Assembly (NCBI RefSeq): GCF_001044395.1
Contig: NZ_JANU01000051.1
Location: 1-41,856, forward strand
Reading direction: 5' to 3'
DNA: 41,856 nucleotides
Origin: Caenimonas sp. SL110
GTDB lineage: Bacteria > Pseudomonadota > Gammaproteobacteria > Burkholderiales > Burkholderiaceae_C
The position numbers and the translations under genes were made by a program. Numbering within the stretch: position 1 is the stretch's first letter; every line of letters begins with the position of its first letter. Below the pieces are notes generated by a model. That model had not been told where the DNA came from. It did no database searches and saw nothing but the letters and a program-made list of their open reading frames with translations. This document shows, one piece after another, positions 25,487 to 33,539 of the stretch.

Positions 25487-25719
25487 CAGTTGGCCCTGTT
25501 GTAGTCGTTCTGTCCGGCCTGGGTGCGCACCTTGAGTTGCTGCTCCCAGCTCAGTTTGTCGCCCTGCTTCCAGCCGGGTACGGCGTAGGCCATGCCGGTT
25601 CCCTGGAATGACTGCGTGTCCTGCTTGATGTTGCTGCCGATGGTCTGTTCACGCTCGCCGCAACCCGCAAGACCAGCCAGACCCGCGCACGACCAGATGA
25701 TGATGAGCTTGCGGTTCAT
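25486..25719 (-). CDS. Small lipoprotein between formate dehydrogenase subunit genes
   Basis: A 77-residue predicted lipoprotein: N-terminal MNRKLIIIWSCAGLAGLAGC with the lipobox LAGC (Cys20), then a polar region containing GMAYAVPGWKQGDKLSWEQQ. It overlaps the iron-sulfur subunit gene by 4 bases at its start and the cytochrome b gene by 1 base at its end, so all three are translated together. This tight coupling suggests a structural or assembly role in the enzyme complex on the periplasmic face. No named family is recognised. Confidence 0.8.
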   Translation of the reverse strand: MNRKLIIIWSCAGLAGLAGCGEREQTIGSNIKQDTQSFQGTGMAYAVPGWKQGDKLSWEQQLKVRTQAGQNDYNRAN

Positions 25720-26333
25720 GACTTGGCTCCTCCGGGCTGGCCGGCCTGCTTCGATCCGTAGGCCGTGCCCCAGCCCCAGGCTTCGGCGCCCTTGCCGCGC
25801 TTGACCACGCGATTGCGAAGGATGTCGGCCACGACGTCGCCGTCACCGGCCAGCAGCGCCTTGGTCGAGCACATTTCAGCGCACGCCGGCAGCTTGCCTT
25901 CGGCCAGGCGATTGCGCCCGTACTTCACGAACTCGGCCTGCGAACCGTTGGCTTCGGGGCCACCCGCGCAGAAGGTGCATTTGTCCATCTTGCCGCGCAC
26001 ACCAAAGGTGCCGGCCGAAGGAAACTGCGGTGCGCCGAACGGGCATGCGTAGCTGCAGTAACCGCAGCCGATGCAGGTGTCCTTGTCGTGCAGGACCACG
26101 CCTTCTTCGGTGCGATAGAAGCAGTTGACCGGGCACACCGCCATGCAGGGTGCGTCGGAGCAGTGCATGCAGGCCACCGAGATCGAACGCTCGCCGGGGA
26201 TGCCGTCATTGAGCGTGACGACGCGGCGGCGGTTCACGCCCCACGGCACCTCGTTCTCGTTCTTGCAGGCGGTGACGCAGCCGTTGCATTCAATGCAGCG
26301 CTCCGAGTCACAGACGAATTTCATTCTTGCCAT
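25716..26333 (-). CDS. Formate dehydrogenase iron-sulfur subunit
   Basis: A 205-residue electron-transfer subunit (FdhB/FdnH type) with four 4Fe-4S clusters. The cysteine groups are CIECNGCVTACKNE (about 14-25), CMHCSDAPCMAVCPVNC (about 55-71), CIGCGYCSYACPFG (about 87-98) and CTFC with a later CAEMC (about 119-155). It links the catalytic subunit to the cytochrome b subunit. Unlike E. coli FdnH it lacks a C-terminal membrane anchor, as usual for this shorter type. It starts 19 bases after the catalytic subunit gene and overlaps the lipoprotein gene by 4 bases. Confidence 0.95.
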   Translation of the reverse strand: MARMKFVCDSERCIECNGCVTACKNENEVPWGVNRRRVVTLNDGIPGERSISVACMHCSDAPCMAVCPVNCFYRTEEGVVLHDKDTCIGCGYCSYACPFGAPQFPSAGTFGVRGKMDKCTFCAGGPEANGSQAEFVKYGRNRLAEGKLPACAEMCSTKALLAGDGDVVADILRNRVVKRGKGAEAWGWGTAYGSKQAGQPGGAKS

Positions 26334-26352
26334 GTCTTGTCTCCTGCTTGTC

Positions 26353-29328
26353 TTATGCGGTCACTCGTTCGATGTTGCAGATCGTCGTCTTGGTCTCCTG
26401 CATCATCGTCACGCTGTCGTAGCCATAGGTCGTGGCCGTGTTCACCGCCTCGCCTCGCACCACCGGCGCAGCGCCGTTGGGGTAGTACGCCAGCATGTCC
26501 GCGCCTTGCCAGCGACCCGAGAAGTGGAAGGGCATCCACACGGTGTCGGCTCCGACGCGCTCGGTCACCATCGCCTGCACATTGAGCTGCGCGCCCGTGG
26601 GCGACTTGAGCCACACACGATCGCCGTTCCTGATCTGCCGCGCCGCTGCCGTCTTGGGATTGATCTCGACGAATGCTTCCTGCTGCAACTCGGCAAGCCA
26701 CGGATTGGCACGCGTCTCCTCGCCGCCGCCCTCGTATTCGACCAGGCGGCCCGAAGTCAGGATCAGCGGGAATTTCTCGTGGACCTTGTCCGAAACGTTC
26801 TTGTCCTGCAGCGTCTTGTAGAGCGTGGGCAGGCGCCAGAACGCCTTCTTGTCGTCGTGCGACGGGTACTTGGCAACCAGGTCAGGCCGGGTGCTGTAGA
26901 TGGCCTCGCGGTGCTGCGGAATGGCATCGGGGAAGTTCCACACCACCGCACGCGCCTTGGCGTTGCCAAAGACGTGGCAGCCGTGCACCTGCATCGTCAC
27001 GCGGATGATGCCGCCGGAGTTGTCGGTCTTCCAGTTCTTGCCTTCGGCCGCCGCCTTCTCGACATCGGTGAGGTCATTCCACCAGCCCAGCTTCTTGAGC
27101 AGCACATGGTCGAACTCGGGGTAGCCCGTCTGCAGGTCCGCACCCTTGGACGCCGAGCCGTCTTCGGCCAGCAGGTTCACGCCGCCCCGCTCCACGCCGA
27201 AGTTCGCGCGGAAGTTGCCGCCGCCATCCATCACATGCTTGGAGGTGTCGTACAGATTGGGCGAGCCGGGGTGCTTGAGCTCTGGCGTGCCGAAGCAGGG
27301 CCACGGCAGGCCGAAGTAATCGCCGGTGAGGTCGTAGCCCGTCAGCGGATCTTTTCCGCCCTTGGACTTGAGCGTCTTCACGTCGAAGTTGCCCATGTTG
27401 CGCATGTGCGACTTCAGGCGCTCCGGGCTCTGGCCGGTGTAGCCGATGGTCCAGACGCACTTGTTGATTTCGCGCAGGATGTCCTCGGGCACGGGCTCGT
27501 CCATGCCCTTGACCTTCTGCATCTTGTAGTTCTTGACCAGCTCTTTCCCGAAGCCGAGCTTGTCGGCCAGCTGGTACATGATCATGTGGTCGGTGCGGCT
27601 CTCCCAGAGCGGCTCGATGACCTTCTCGCGCCACTGGATGGAGCGGTTCGATGCAGTGGCAGAGCCGCTGGTCTCGAACTGCGTGGCAGCGGGCAACAGG
27701 TACACGGCGCGATTGGCATTGACCTTCTCGCCCTCTTTCGCCGGCATGGCTGCCATGGCGGCCGTCGCTGATGGATAGGGATCGATCACCACCAGCAGGT
27801 CGAGCTGGTCCATCGCCTTTTTCATCTCGAGACCACGCGTCTGCGAGTTGGGCGCATGGCCCCAGAACACCACGCCGCGCAGGTTGGGCGTCTGGTCGAT
27901 GAACTCGTTTTTCTCCATCACGCCGTCGATCCAGCGCGACACGGTGATGCCCGGCTTGGTCATCATGCCGGCGTTCTCGAAGCGGCCCTTGATCCAGTCG
28001 TAGTCAACGCCCCAGGCCTTGGCGAAGTGGCGCCACGAGCCTTCGGCGATGCCGTAGTAGCCCGGCAGCGAATCAGGATTGGGGCCGACGTCAGTTGCGC
28101 CCTGCACGTTGTCGTGGCCACGGAAGATGTTCGCGCCGCCACCGGAAACACCGATGTTGCCCAGCGCCAGTTGCACGATGCACGATGCTCGCACCATCGC
28201 ATTGCCGATGGAGTGCTGCGTCTGGCCCATGCACCACACCAGCGTGGAGGGGCGATTCATCGCCATCATCTCTGCAACCTTGGCGACCTGCGCTTCGGGC
28301 ACGCCACAGGCCTCCTCGACCTTGTCCGGCGTCCACTTGGCCATGACGTCCTTCTTGACGTCTTCCATGCCGTACACGCGGTCGTTGATGTACTTCTTGT
28401 CTTCCCAGCCGTTCTTGAAGATGTGATACAGCACGCCGAACAGGAACGGGATGTCCGAGCCCGAACGGATGCGCACGTACTCGTCGGCCTTGGCCGCCGT
28501 GCGCGTGAACCGCGGATCGACCACGATCATCTTCGTACCGTTTTCCTTGGCATGCAGCATGTGCAACATGCTCACCGGGTGCGCCTCGGCGGCGTTGGAG
28601 CCGATGTACAACGCGCACTTGCTGTTTTGCATGTCGTTGTACGAATTGGTCATGGCGCCGTAGCCCCATGTGTTCGCAACGCCGGCCACCGTGGTCGAGT
28701 GGCAGATGCGCGCCTGGTGGTCGCAGTTGTTGCTGCCCCAGTAGCTCACGAACTTGCGCAGCAGGTAAGCCTGCTCGTTGTTGTGCTTGGAAGAGCCGAT
28801 CCAGTACAGCGCCTCGGGGCCGCTGGCCTTGCGCAGCTCCATCATCTTCGCTGCGATTTCGGAGTAGGCCGTGTCCCAGCTGATGCGCTCGTACTTGCCG
28901 TTGACCAGCTTCATCGGATAGCGCAGGCGGAATTCACCGTGGCCGTGCTCGCGAATGGCGGCGCCCTTGGCACAGTGAGCGCCCAGGTTGATCGGCGAAT
29001 CGAACACCGGCTCTTGGCGCACCCACACACCGTTCTCGACGACAGCATCGATCGCGCAGCCGACGGAGCAGTGGCTGCACACCGTGCGCTTGACTTCGAT
29101 CTTGCCCTGGCCGATGGCAGCGGAGGTGCCCTCGGCGGCCCTGGCCTTCTTCACGAGCGTCAGCGACGAGGCAGCGATGCCGACGCCGACGCCCAGGCCC
29201 GAGCGGCGCAGGAAGGCGCGGCGGTCCATGGTGGGAAGCGCTTTGGACAGGCCTCGTTGCAGGCTATGGACGAATGGCGAGCGCGCTGCGGTGACGGACG
29301 CGCCGGACTTCTTGGTCAACAGGGTCAT
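26353..29328 (-). CDS. Formate dehydrogenase catalytic subunit, Cys-type
   Basis: A 991-residue molybdopterin oxidoreductase that oxidises formate to CO2. A twin-arginine signal (MDRRAFLRRSGLGVGVGIAA, about 34-53) shows folded export to the periplasm. An N-terminal 4Fe-4S site has CSHCSVGC and a later Cys in GAHCAKGAAI. The metal ligand is the Cys in HQARICHSTTVAGVANTWG near residue 208, not selenocysteine, and is followed by the family His (CH). The bis-MGD-binding regions continue through GGANIFRGHDNVQGATD to the C-terminal molydopterin dinucleotide domain. An N-terminal stretch before the Tat motif suggests that the start could be at the internal Met34. A short Tat-signal gene lies 29 bases upstream and the iron-sulfur subunit 19 bases downstream. 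Confidence 0.96.
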   Translation of the reverse strand: MTLLTKKSGASVTAARSPFVHSLQRGLSKALPTMDRRAFLRRSGLGVGVGIAASSLTLVKKARAAEGTSAAIGQGKIEVKRTVCSHCSVGCAIDAVVENGVWVRQEPVFDSPINLGAHCAKGAAIREHGHGEFRLRYPMKLVNGKYERISWDTAYSEIAAKMMELRKASGPEALYWIGSSKHNNEQAYLLRKFVSYWGSNNCDHQARICHSTTVAGVANTWGYGAMTNSYNDMQNSKCALYIGSNAAEAHPVSMLHMLHAKENGTKMIVVDPRFTRTAAKADEYVRIRSGSDIPFLFGVLYHIFKNGWEDKKYINDRVYGMEDVKKDVMAKWTPDKVEEACGVPEAQVAKVAEMMAMNRPSTLVWCMGQTQHSIGNAMVRASCIVQLALGNIGVSGGGANIFRGHDNVQGATDVGPNPDSLPGYYGIAEGSWRHFAKAWGVDYDWIKGRFENAGMMTKPGITVSRWIDGVMEKNEFIDQTPNLRGVVFWGHAPNSQTRGLEMKKAMDQLDLLVVIDPYPSATAAMAAMPAKEGEKVNANRAVYLLPAATQFETSGSATASNRSIQWREKVIEPLWESRTDHMIMYQLADKLGFGKELVKNYKMQKVKGMDEPVPEDILREINKCVWTIGYTGQSPERLKSHMRNMGNFDVKTLKSKGGKDPLTGYDLTGDYFGLPWPCFGTPELKHPGSPNLYDTSKHVMDGGGNFRANFGVERGGVNLLAEDGSASKGADLQTGYPEFDHVLLKKLGWWNDLTDVEKAAAEGKNWKTDNSGGIIRVTMQVHGCHVFGNAKARAVVWNFPDAIPQHREAIYSTRPDLVAKYPSHDDKKAFWRLPTLYKTLQDKNVSDKVHEKFPLILTSGRLVEYEGGGEETRANPWLAELQQEAFVEINPKTAAARQIRNGDRVWLKSPTGAQLNVQAMVTERVGADTVWMPFHFSGRWQGADMLAYYPNGAAPVVRGEAVNTATTYGYDSVTMMQETKTTICNIERVTA

Positions 29329-29357
29329 GGGGGTCTCTCCTCGTGTGGGAGTTGAAT

Positions 29358-29567
29358 TCAGGTCCGGGTGGTGCTGTAGTACTTCTTGACGTGGTCCGAC
29401 AGCTGGTAGCCGCCTCCACGCTCAGGCATCGGTGCGACGGCCGCAGGCTCTGACACCACTTCCTGGACTTTAGGCAGCGCCACGACGGCTGCTGCTGCGG
29501 CGCCGGCTGTGGCAGCGCCAAAAACGAATCCACGCCGCGAGGGCTTTTTTTGTTCGGTGTCCGACAT
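29358..29567 (-). CDS. Short Tat-signal protein of formate dehydrogenase loci (FdhX-like)
   Basis: A 69-residue protein that is mostly a twin-arginine signal: SRRGFVFGAATAGAAAAAVV at about 11-30, then a short tail ending VKKYYSTTRT. Small proteins of this kind occur just before the catalytic subunit in formate dehydrogenase loci of many proteobacteria (the formate dehydrogenase region TAT target family, called FdhX in some species) and are thought to help assembly or export. The ribosome site AGGAG is clear. The start of the structural-gene transcript probably lies just upstream, where promoter-like hexamers are present. Confidence 0.88.
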   Translation of the reverse strand: MSDTEQKKPSRRGFVFGAATAGAAAAAVVALPKVQEVVSEPAAVAPMPERGGGYQLSDHVKKYYSTTRT

Positions 29568-29597
29568 GCATGTCTCCTGCTATGAACTGCTTTTCAT

Positions 29598-29641
29598 ACT
29601 CTAGACCAGAGTGACTTGTGCTGCAATCGTTTGCATGCAAA
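29598..29641 (-). promoter_or_regulatory. Candidate promoter and palindromic operator before the fdh structural genes
   Basis: On the minus strand TTGCAG (29621-29626) and TAGAGT (29598-29603) are separated by 17 bases, a plausible -35/-10 pair about 30 bases from the FdhX-like start. Immediately upstream is a perfect 12-bp palindrome, TTTGCATGCAAA (29630-29641), which could be a regulator site. The gap between the TorD-like gene and this start is 144 bases, the largest within the formate dehydrogenase run, consistent with a second promoter. Not proven. Confidence 0.4.
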
Positions 29642-29711
29642 TACGACGGCCTGATGCGTAGGGGAAAACGATGAGTGCTGCTTCATGGCGCGAAGATCGG
29701 CTTGCCCAAGA

Positions 29712-30329
29712 CTACGAAAGCATGTCAAAGCCCTGCGTCTCCACGCCGATGAACGCGCGGGTGAAGGCCGCAAGCGCTGCGTAGAAACGGGCCTTGGGGT
29801 GCGCAGTGACAGCGTCGCAAAAATCCAGCACCCAGGGCTGCAGATGCGCAGCGTAAAACGCCGACTGACGGGTGAGATTGGCGACGGCCACATCGTCGCC
29901 TGCGATGAGATACCGCATCACTTCAAACAGATACGCGATGTTGTCTTCGGTGTCTGGCATGGCCTCGTCGCGCGCAAGGCCGAGCTCCGCCAGGTCGTCG
30001 CGAAGACGCGCCAGGGGCTTCTCGTTGAGGAAGCCTGCGAGGTAGTGAGACCCGTAGAGATAAATGTCAGGTTTGCCCACACCTTCAAAAAGGGTATCGT
30101 GCTCAAGGCCGATCGCCTCATCGGACATCTCGCGTGCGCGGGTCACGACATCGCGCCACGGCTCTTCGAGGAATGCGCCGGCAGCCGGCGATTCGGTGGC
30201 TGCAACACGCAGCGCGGAGAGCAGGTCCGGCGAGGGACGTGCGTAAAAAAGCTGCGCGAGCAGGCCGTAGATTTCGGCGCGCGCGGTTTCTTCATCGAGC
30301 GCAGACGACACCGGAATGTTGGGAGTCAT
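29712..30329 (-). CDS. TorD-family chaperone for formate dehydrogenase
   Basis: A 205-residue helical protein of the TorD/DmsD family of cytoplasmic chaperones, which bind Tat signal peptides and help insert the molybdenum cofactor. Visible family features are the start ARAEIYGLLAQLFYARPSPDLL, the central EHDTLFEGVGKPDIYLYGSHYLAG (E-x-x-x-L-F and YGS region), and the later DDVAVANLTRQSAFYAAHLQPWVLDF with a His-x-x-x-W-like element. The start at 30329 overlaps the polyferredoxin stop by 4 bases. The likely client is the catalytic subunit encoded downstream. Confidence 0.88.
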   Translation of the reverse strand: MTPNIPVSSALDEETARAEIYGLLAQLFYARPSPDLLSALRVAATESPAAGAFLEEPWRDVVTRAREMSDEAIGLEHDTLFEGVGKPDIYLYGSHYLAGFLNEKPLARLRDDLAELGLARDEAMPDTEDNIAYLFEVMRYLIAGDDVAVANLTRQSAFYAAHLQPWVLDFCDAVTAHPKARFYAALAAFTRAFIGVETQGFDMLS

Positions 30330-32401
30330 AGGTCGGTGATCTTCACTTCGTTTTCTGCGGAATAGATGTCGATCACGCGGCAGTCCCCGCACATCTTGAG
30401 CCGCTCCAGTGCTGCGCCCTGGAACATCGAATGGCCCGACAGCTTGGCCAGCATCACCTCGACGCCCTTGAGCGTGCCGAACGGCTTGGCGCAACGGATG
30501 CATTCATAGGGCTGCGTCTCGTTGAGCACGCGCGCTTCCTTGCGCTCGGGCGTGAGCAACAGGCGCGGTTGCAAGGTGATCGCGTCTTCCGGGCACGTCG
30601 TGGCGCACAGCCCGCATTGCACGCAGTTCTTTTCGATGAAGCGCAGCTGCGGCTTGTCCTGGTTGTCGAGCAACGCGCTGGACGGGCACGCACCGACGCA
30701 GCTCATGCACAGGGTGCACTTGTCCTTGTTGACGGCGATGGACCCAAATGGCGAGCCGAGGGCAGGCAGCTCGATGGATTCGGGCCGCGCCGTGGCGTGC
30801 AGGACGAGGTGGTCGATGGCGAGGTCGAGCGTGGCGCGTTTTTCTGCGGCCACGGAAAAGCGCGCAACCTTTTCAGGAACCTGCTGGCGCGTCTGTGACA
30901 GGGCCTGCAGTTTCGTATCGAGCTCCTGCGCCGAGTCGGCATGCTGCAACTGGAAGTGCGTGCCGGTGTAGCCGAGTCCATTGACGATGGTTTGCGCCAG
31001 CGCCATCTGTGCCTTGAGGCTGTCGATGTATTGCGGCGCCTCTTCGGATGTCACGACCACGGCCACTTGTGACGCGCCGAACGCGACAGCCGACAACCAC
31101 AGGTCCAGGCCCACGCTGGCGGTGTGCCAGAGCGCGAACGGGATAACGTTGGCTGGAACGCCGTGCGCCTTCTTGAGTTGGGCAGCGCGGCCGAGTTCTT
31201 CAACCAGCACCTGACCTCGCTCCTGGCTGTGGAGAAGCACGACCGGCGATCTACCGCCAGCGCCTGCGTAAGTCGACAGCAGCGTCCTGAGCCTGGTGCC
31301 TTGTTCTGGCGCGCGCGGGTAGGCGTAGGTGATCGCGCCCGTCGGGCAGACCGTTGTGCATGCGCCGCATCCGACGCACAGGTTCGGATTGACCTTGATC
31401 TGCTGGCGTGACTTCTCGCTGCTGATCGCTTCAGCCGAACAAACCTCGATGCAGGCGTTGCAACCGACGGTTTCGTTGCGGCTATGCGCGCAGAGCTTTT
31501 GCTTGTAGTTGAAGAACTTGGGCTTGTCGAATTCACCGACGAGTTCGCGCAGCTTCAGGATGGTGGGCAGCGTCACGGCGCCGCTCGCGTGGAAATACCC
31601 CTGCGGCGGCGCGTGCTGCCTGAACGCAGGCTCTGCACGCAAGTCCAGCACCAGGTCGAACTTCTCGCTGAACGACTCGCTCTCGCGCGTGAAATCGATC
31701 GCGCCCGCTGCATCGCACACCTTCACGCACGCGCGATGCGATTGGCATTTGTCCATGTCGATCTGGTAGTCCAGGCCGATCGCATTTTCGGGACAGACAG
31801 CGATGCAGGCATTGCAGCGCGTGCACAGGTCCAGGTCGATCGGGTTGTTGGCGGTCCACGCAAAGTCGAATGCGCCCAGCCAACCCTTGAGCGAGTCAAC
31901 GCGTCCGCCCAGGACCGGAAAGCGCCGCTCCTGCGCGCCCTCGCCGCCTTGCGCGAACAGCGTCACGTCGAGCACATCGCTCACCGCATTGGCGACCTGT
32001 TCTGCGGCCTGCACATTGCCGATGATCAACAGCCGGCCATTGCTCTTGAAGGTGACGGTGGGGACCGGCTCGGGCTCCGGCAGCTTTGCCTGCGCGAGCA
32101 GCGCCGCCAGCTTGGGCATGGCGCTTGCGGCATCTCGGCTCCAGCCGCCGGTCTCGCGGATGTTGACGAAGCGGATCGTGCTGGTCGCGCCCTCGGTCTG
32201 CTGCCCGATCTCGCCAAAGAGACGCTTTTCTTGCGTGCAGGCCACGACGACTTCGCCGCCACCCTTGATCGCGCGCTGGAAATCTGCAGCCTCGCGCCGG
32301 CAAAGGCTCGAATGGAGTTTCAGGTCTTCATGAAGCGCCGCGCCCAGGATCTTCTCCTGAAGCGGCATCGTCTGGTTGCAATCGCAAATCAGGGTTGGCA
32401 T
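30326..32401 (-). CDS. Multi-cluster 4Fe-4S ferredoxin-like protein of the fdh locus
   Basis: A 691-residue cytoplasmic protein with several ferredoxin-type cluster motifs. These are CTRCNACIAVCPENAI near 192, CQSHRACVKVCDAAG just after it, CNACIEVC near 315, CVGCGACTTVCPTGAI near 340, CTLCMSCVGACPSSA near 565 and CVQCGLCATTCPEDAI near 595. A C-terminal CIRC ... CGDC pair could bind another metal. The N-terminus (MPTLICDCNQTMPLQ) and the segment between 30 and 170 are not ferredoxin-like. Genes of this kind lie with DUF3305 and DUF3306 genes before formate dehydrogenase in many beta-proteobacteria. The role is presumed to be electron supply or assembly. It overlaps the DUF3306 gene by 74 bases and TorD by 4. 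Confidence 0.9.
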   Translation of the reverse strand: MPTLICDCNQTMPLQEKILGAALHEDLKLHSSLCRREAADFQRAIKGGGEVVVACTQEKRLFGEIGQQTEGATSTIRFVNIRETGGWSRDAASAMPKLAALLAQAKLPEPEPVPTVTFKSNGRLLIIGNVQAAEQVANAVSDVLDVTLFAQGGEGAQERRFPVLGGRVDSLKGWLGAFDFAWTANNPIDLDLCTRCNACIAVCPENAIGLDYQIDMDKCQSHRACVKVCDAAGAIDFTRESESFSEKFDLVLDLRAEPAFRQHAPPQGYFHASGAVTLPTILKLRELVGEFDKPKFFNYKQKLCAHSRNETVGCNACIEVCSAEAISSEKSRQQIKVNPNLCVGCGACTTVCPTGAITYAYPRAPEQGTRLRTLLSTYAGAGGRSPVVLLHSQERGQVLVEELGRAAQLKKAHGVPANVIPFALWHTASVGLDLWLSAVAFGASQVAVVVTSEEAPQYIDSLKAQMALAQTIVNGLGYTGTHFQLQHADSAQELDTKLQALSQTRQQVPEKVARFSVAAEKRATLDLAIDHLVLHATARPESIELPALGSPFGSIAVNKDKCTLCMSCVGACPSSALLDNQDKPQLRFIEKNCVQCGLCATTCPEDAITLQPRLLLTPERKEARVLNETQPYECIRCAKPFGTLKGVEVMLAKLSGHSMFQGAALERLKMCGDCRVIDIYSAENEVKITDL

Positions 32402-32984
32402 CGTCGGCGGGTTCGGGTACTGCTACTGGCTCTGACGGCGACTGTGCCACGGTTTGCGCTGCGGGGTTATCCGCAACTTCCCTTGGCACGGCTGGGTCGG
32501 CTTCCTTTTTTTCATCGAACAGGTTCAGGAATTTCACGCTGGCAAGCTGGCGCAGCATGGACTCGGGCATCGGATCGGGTTTCGAGTAGTCATCGATGTA
32601 GATATCCAGGCCGTCCATCACGTTGAAGTGCGGATCGGCAAACAGCTTTTTCATCGCCGCGTTCTTGACGTCGGGCGCAACGTCACGCGCGGCGAATCGG
32701 GTGAAGTCGGAAGATGGGGTCAGCAGGTCGGTGTCGGAAAGGGTGGGGGGAGGTGGGACTTCGGCGGTCGCTTCCCCCTCACCCCCACCCTCTCCCCGCA
32801 GGGGCGAGGGAGTAACAGCCGGCAGTCCGTCCAGTCTGACGTCGCTCCCGCTCCCGCTCCCGCTCCCGCTCCCGCTCCCGCTCGCGGGAGGGGGCTGGGG
32901 TGAGGGCGGCGATTGGGGATCCGCCTCAACCGCCTTCCCCTCCAGCTTGCGCCTGGACCATCTCCCCAGAAACCCGTCACTCAT
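32328..32984 (-). CDS. DUF3306 family protein with an inserted repeat
   Basis: A 218-residue protein of the DUF3306 family, always found with formate dehydrogenase accessory genes. The conserved N-terminus is MSDGFLGRWSRRKLEGK, and the main conserved block is about residues 95-155 (FTRFAARDVAPDVKNAAMKK and ADPHFNVMDGLDIYIDDYSK). Between them is a low-complexity linker with six Gly-Ser pairs and TPSPLRGEGGGEGE; it is encoded by a palindromic repeat element (32775-32906) that has entered in frame. The C-terminal tail is acidic and Pro/Ala-rich. The ATG overlaps the end of the DUF3305 gene by 8 bases. The molecular role is unknown. Confidence 0.85.
   Translation of the reverse strand: MSDGFLGRWSRRKLEGKAVEADPQSPPSPQPPPASGSGSGSGSGSGSDVRLDGLPAVTPSPLRGEGGGEGEATAEVPPPPTLSDTDLLTPSSDFTRFAARDVAPDVKNAAMKKLFADPHFNVMDGLDIYIDDYSKPDPMPESMLRQLASVKFLNLFDEKKEADPAVPREVADNPAAQTVAQSPSEPVAVPEPADDANPDLRLQPDDAASGEDPGRGAS
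32775..32906. repeat. Palindromic MITE-like element inside DUF3306 gene
   Basis: Imperfect inverted arms bound the element: CCCCTCACCCCCACCCTC at 32775-32792 and GGGGGCTGGGGTGAGGG at 32890-32906. The left arm contains its own hairpin (CCCTC-CCCC with GGGG-GAGGG, 32788-32810), and a hexamer GCTCCC is repeated six times at 32844-32879. The length and reading frame keep the host gene open. Elements of this look, with PSPLRGEG translations, are known as dispersed repeats in many proteobacterial genomes. Confidence 0.75.
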
Positions 32985-33525
32985 TGCCGCCCCCACCGAA
33001 CTTCTTTTCGGTCGAGACCTTCGCCGGACTTCCAAACCGGTCCTGGAGCCCCCTGAAACTCTGCGGCCGCTGCCTGCGCTTGGGTTCCGGCACGTAGTGC
33101 TCGTCAACGAACGATTGCAGCCAGGCCACCACGCTTGCAGGCGCAGGCACCTGCTCCACGGTTTCCTGTGCGTCGAGCCAGCGGCCCGCATCGTGATAGC
33201 TCAGCGACACCATCGTGGGAATCGGCATCGGCTCATCACCGGGCGCCGCTTCTTCTTCCATGCGCCACAGCACAAAAAAGCACGGCGCGGGCGTGCTGGC
33301 ATTGAGGTAATAACCCTCCGCGTCATCGCGGTAAAGCTCTACAACGAAGCCGGGGTGCAGCCAGCGTTCATCGTCGTCGCTCTTGCGAAGCAACTGCGGC
33401 TTGTCACCAAAACTCGCTTCCTGCGGCACCACATCTTCGAGCGCCCAGCGCCACGGCTGCCAGCGGTTGTCGATGCGCTCGCGGCGCATGACGACGGCGA
33501 CTTCGATGCTGGGTCGTGTGCTCAT
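32977..33525 (-). CDS. DUF3305 family protein
   Basis: A 182-residue protein of the DUF3305 family. It starts with the strand SIEVAVVMRRERIDNRWQPW and has a conserved core WALEDVVPQ then FVVELYRDDAEGYYLNAS and PCFFVLWRMEE, followed by VSLSYHDAGRWLDAQETVEQ and a C-terminal basic tail VPEPKRRQRPQSFRG. It is the first gene of the formate dehydrogenase accessory set and overlaps the DUF3306 gene by 8 bases. The family has no known biochemical role; it occurs with formate dehydrogenase loci, so it probably helps assembly or regulation. Confidence 0.85.
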   Translation of the reverse strand: MSTRPSIEVAVVMRRERIDNRWQPWRWALEDVVPQEASFGDKPQLLRKSDDDERWLHPGFVVELYRDDAEGYYLNASTPAPCFFVLWRMEEEAAPGDEPMPIPTMVSLSYHDAGRWLDAQETVEQVPAPASVVAWLQSFVDEHYVPEPKRRQRPQSFRGLQDRFGSPAKVSTEKKFGGGGNE

Positions 33526-33539
33526 GGCGACGCCCCCGT

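Noticed and set aside
26125..29355. Two long plus-strand frames (about 548 and 499 codons)
   Set aside because: Antisense to the formate dehydrogenase catalytic and iron-sulfur subunit genes; no motif supports either.
32844..32879. CRISPR-like array
   Set aside because: Only a six-copy GCTCCC hexamer without spacers, lying inside a coding gene as part of a palindromic element; no CRISPR array was seen anywhere in the window.
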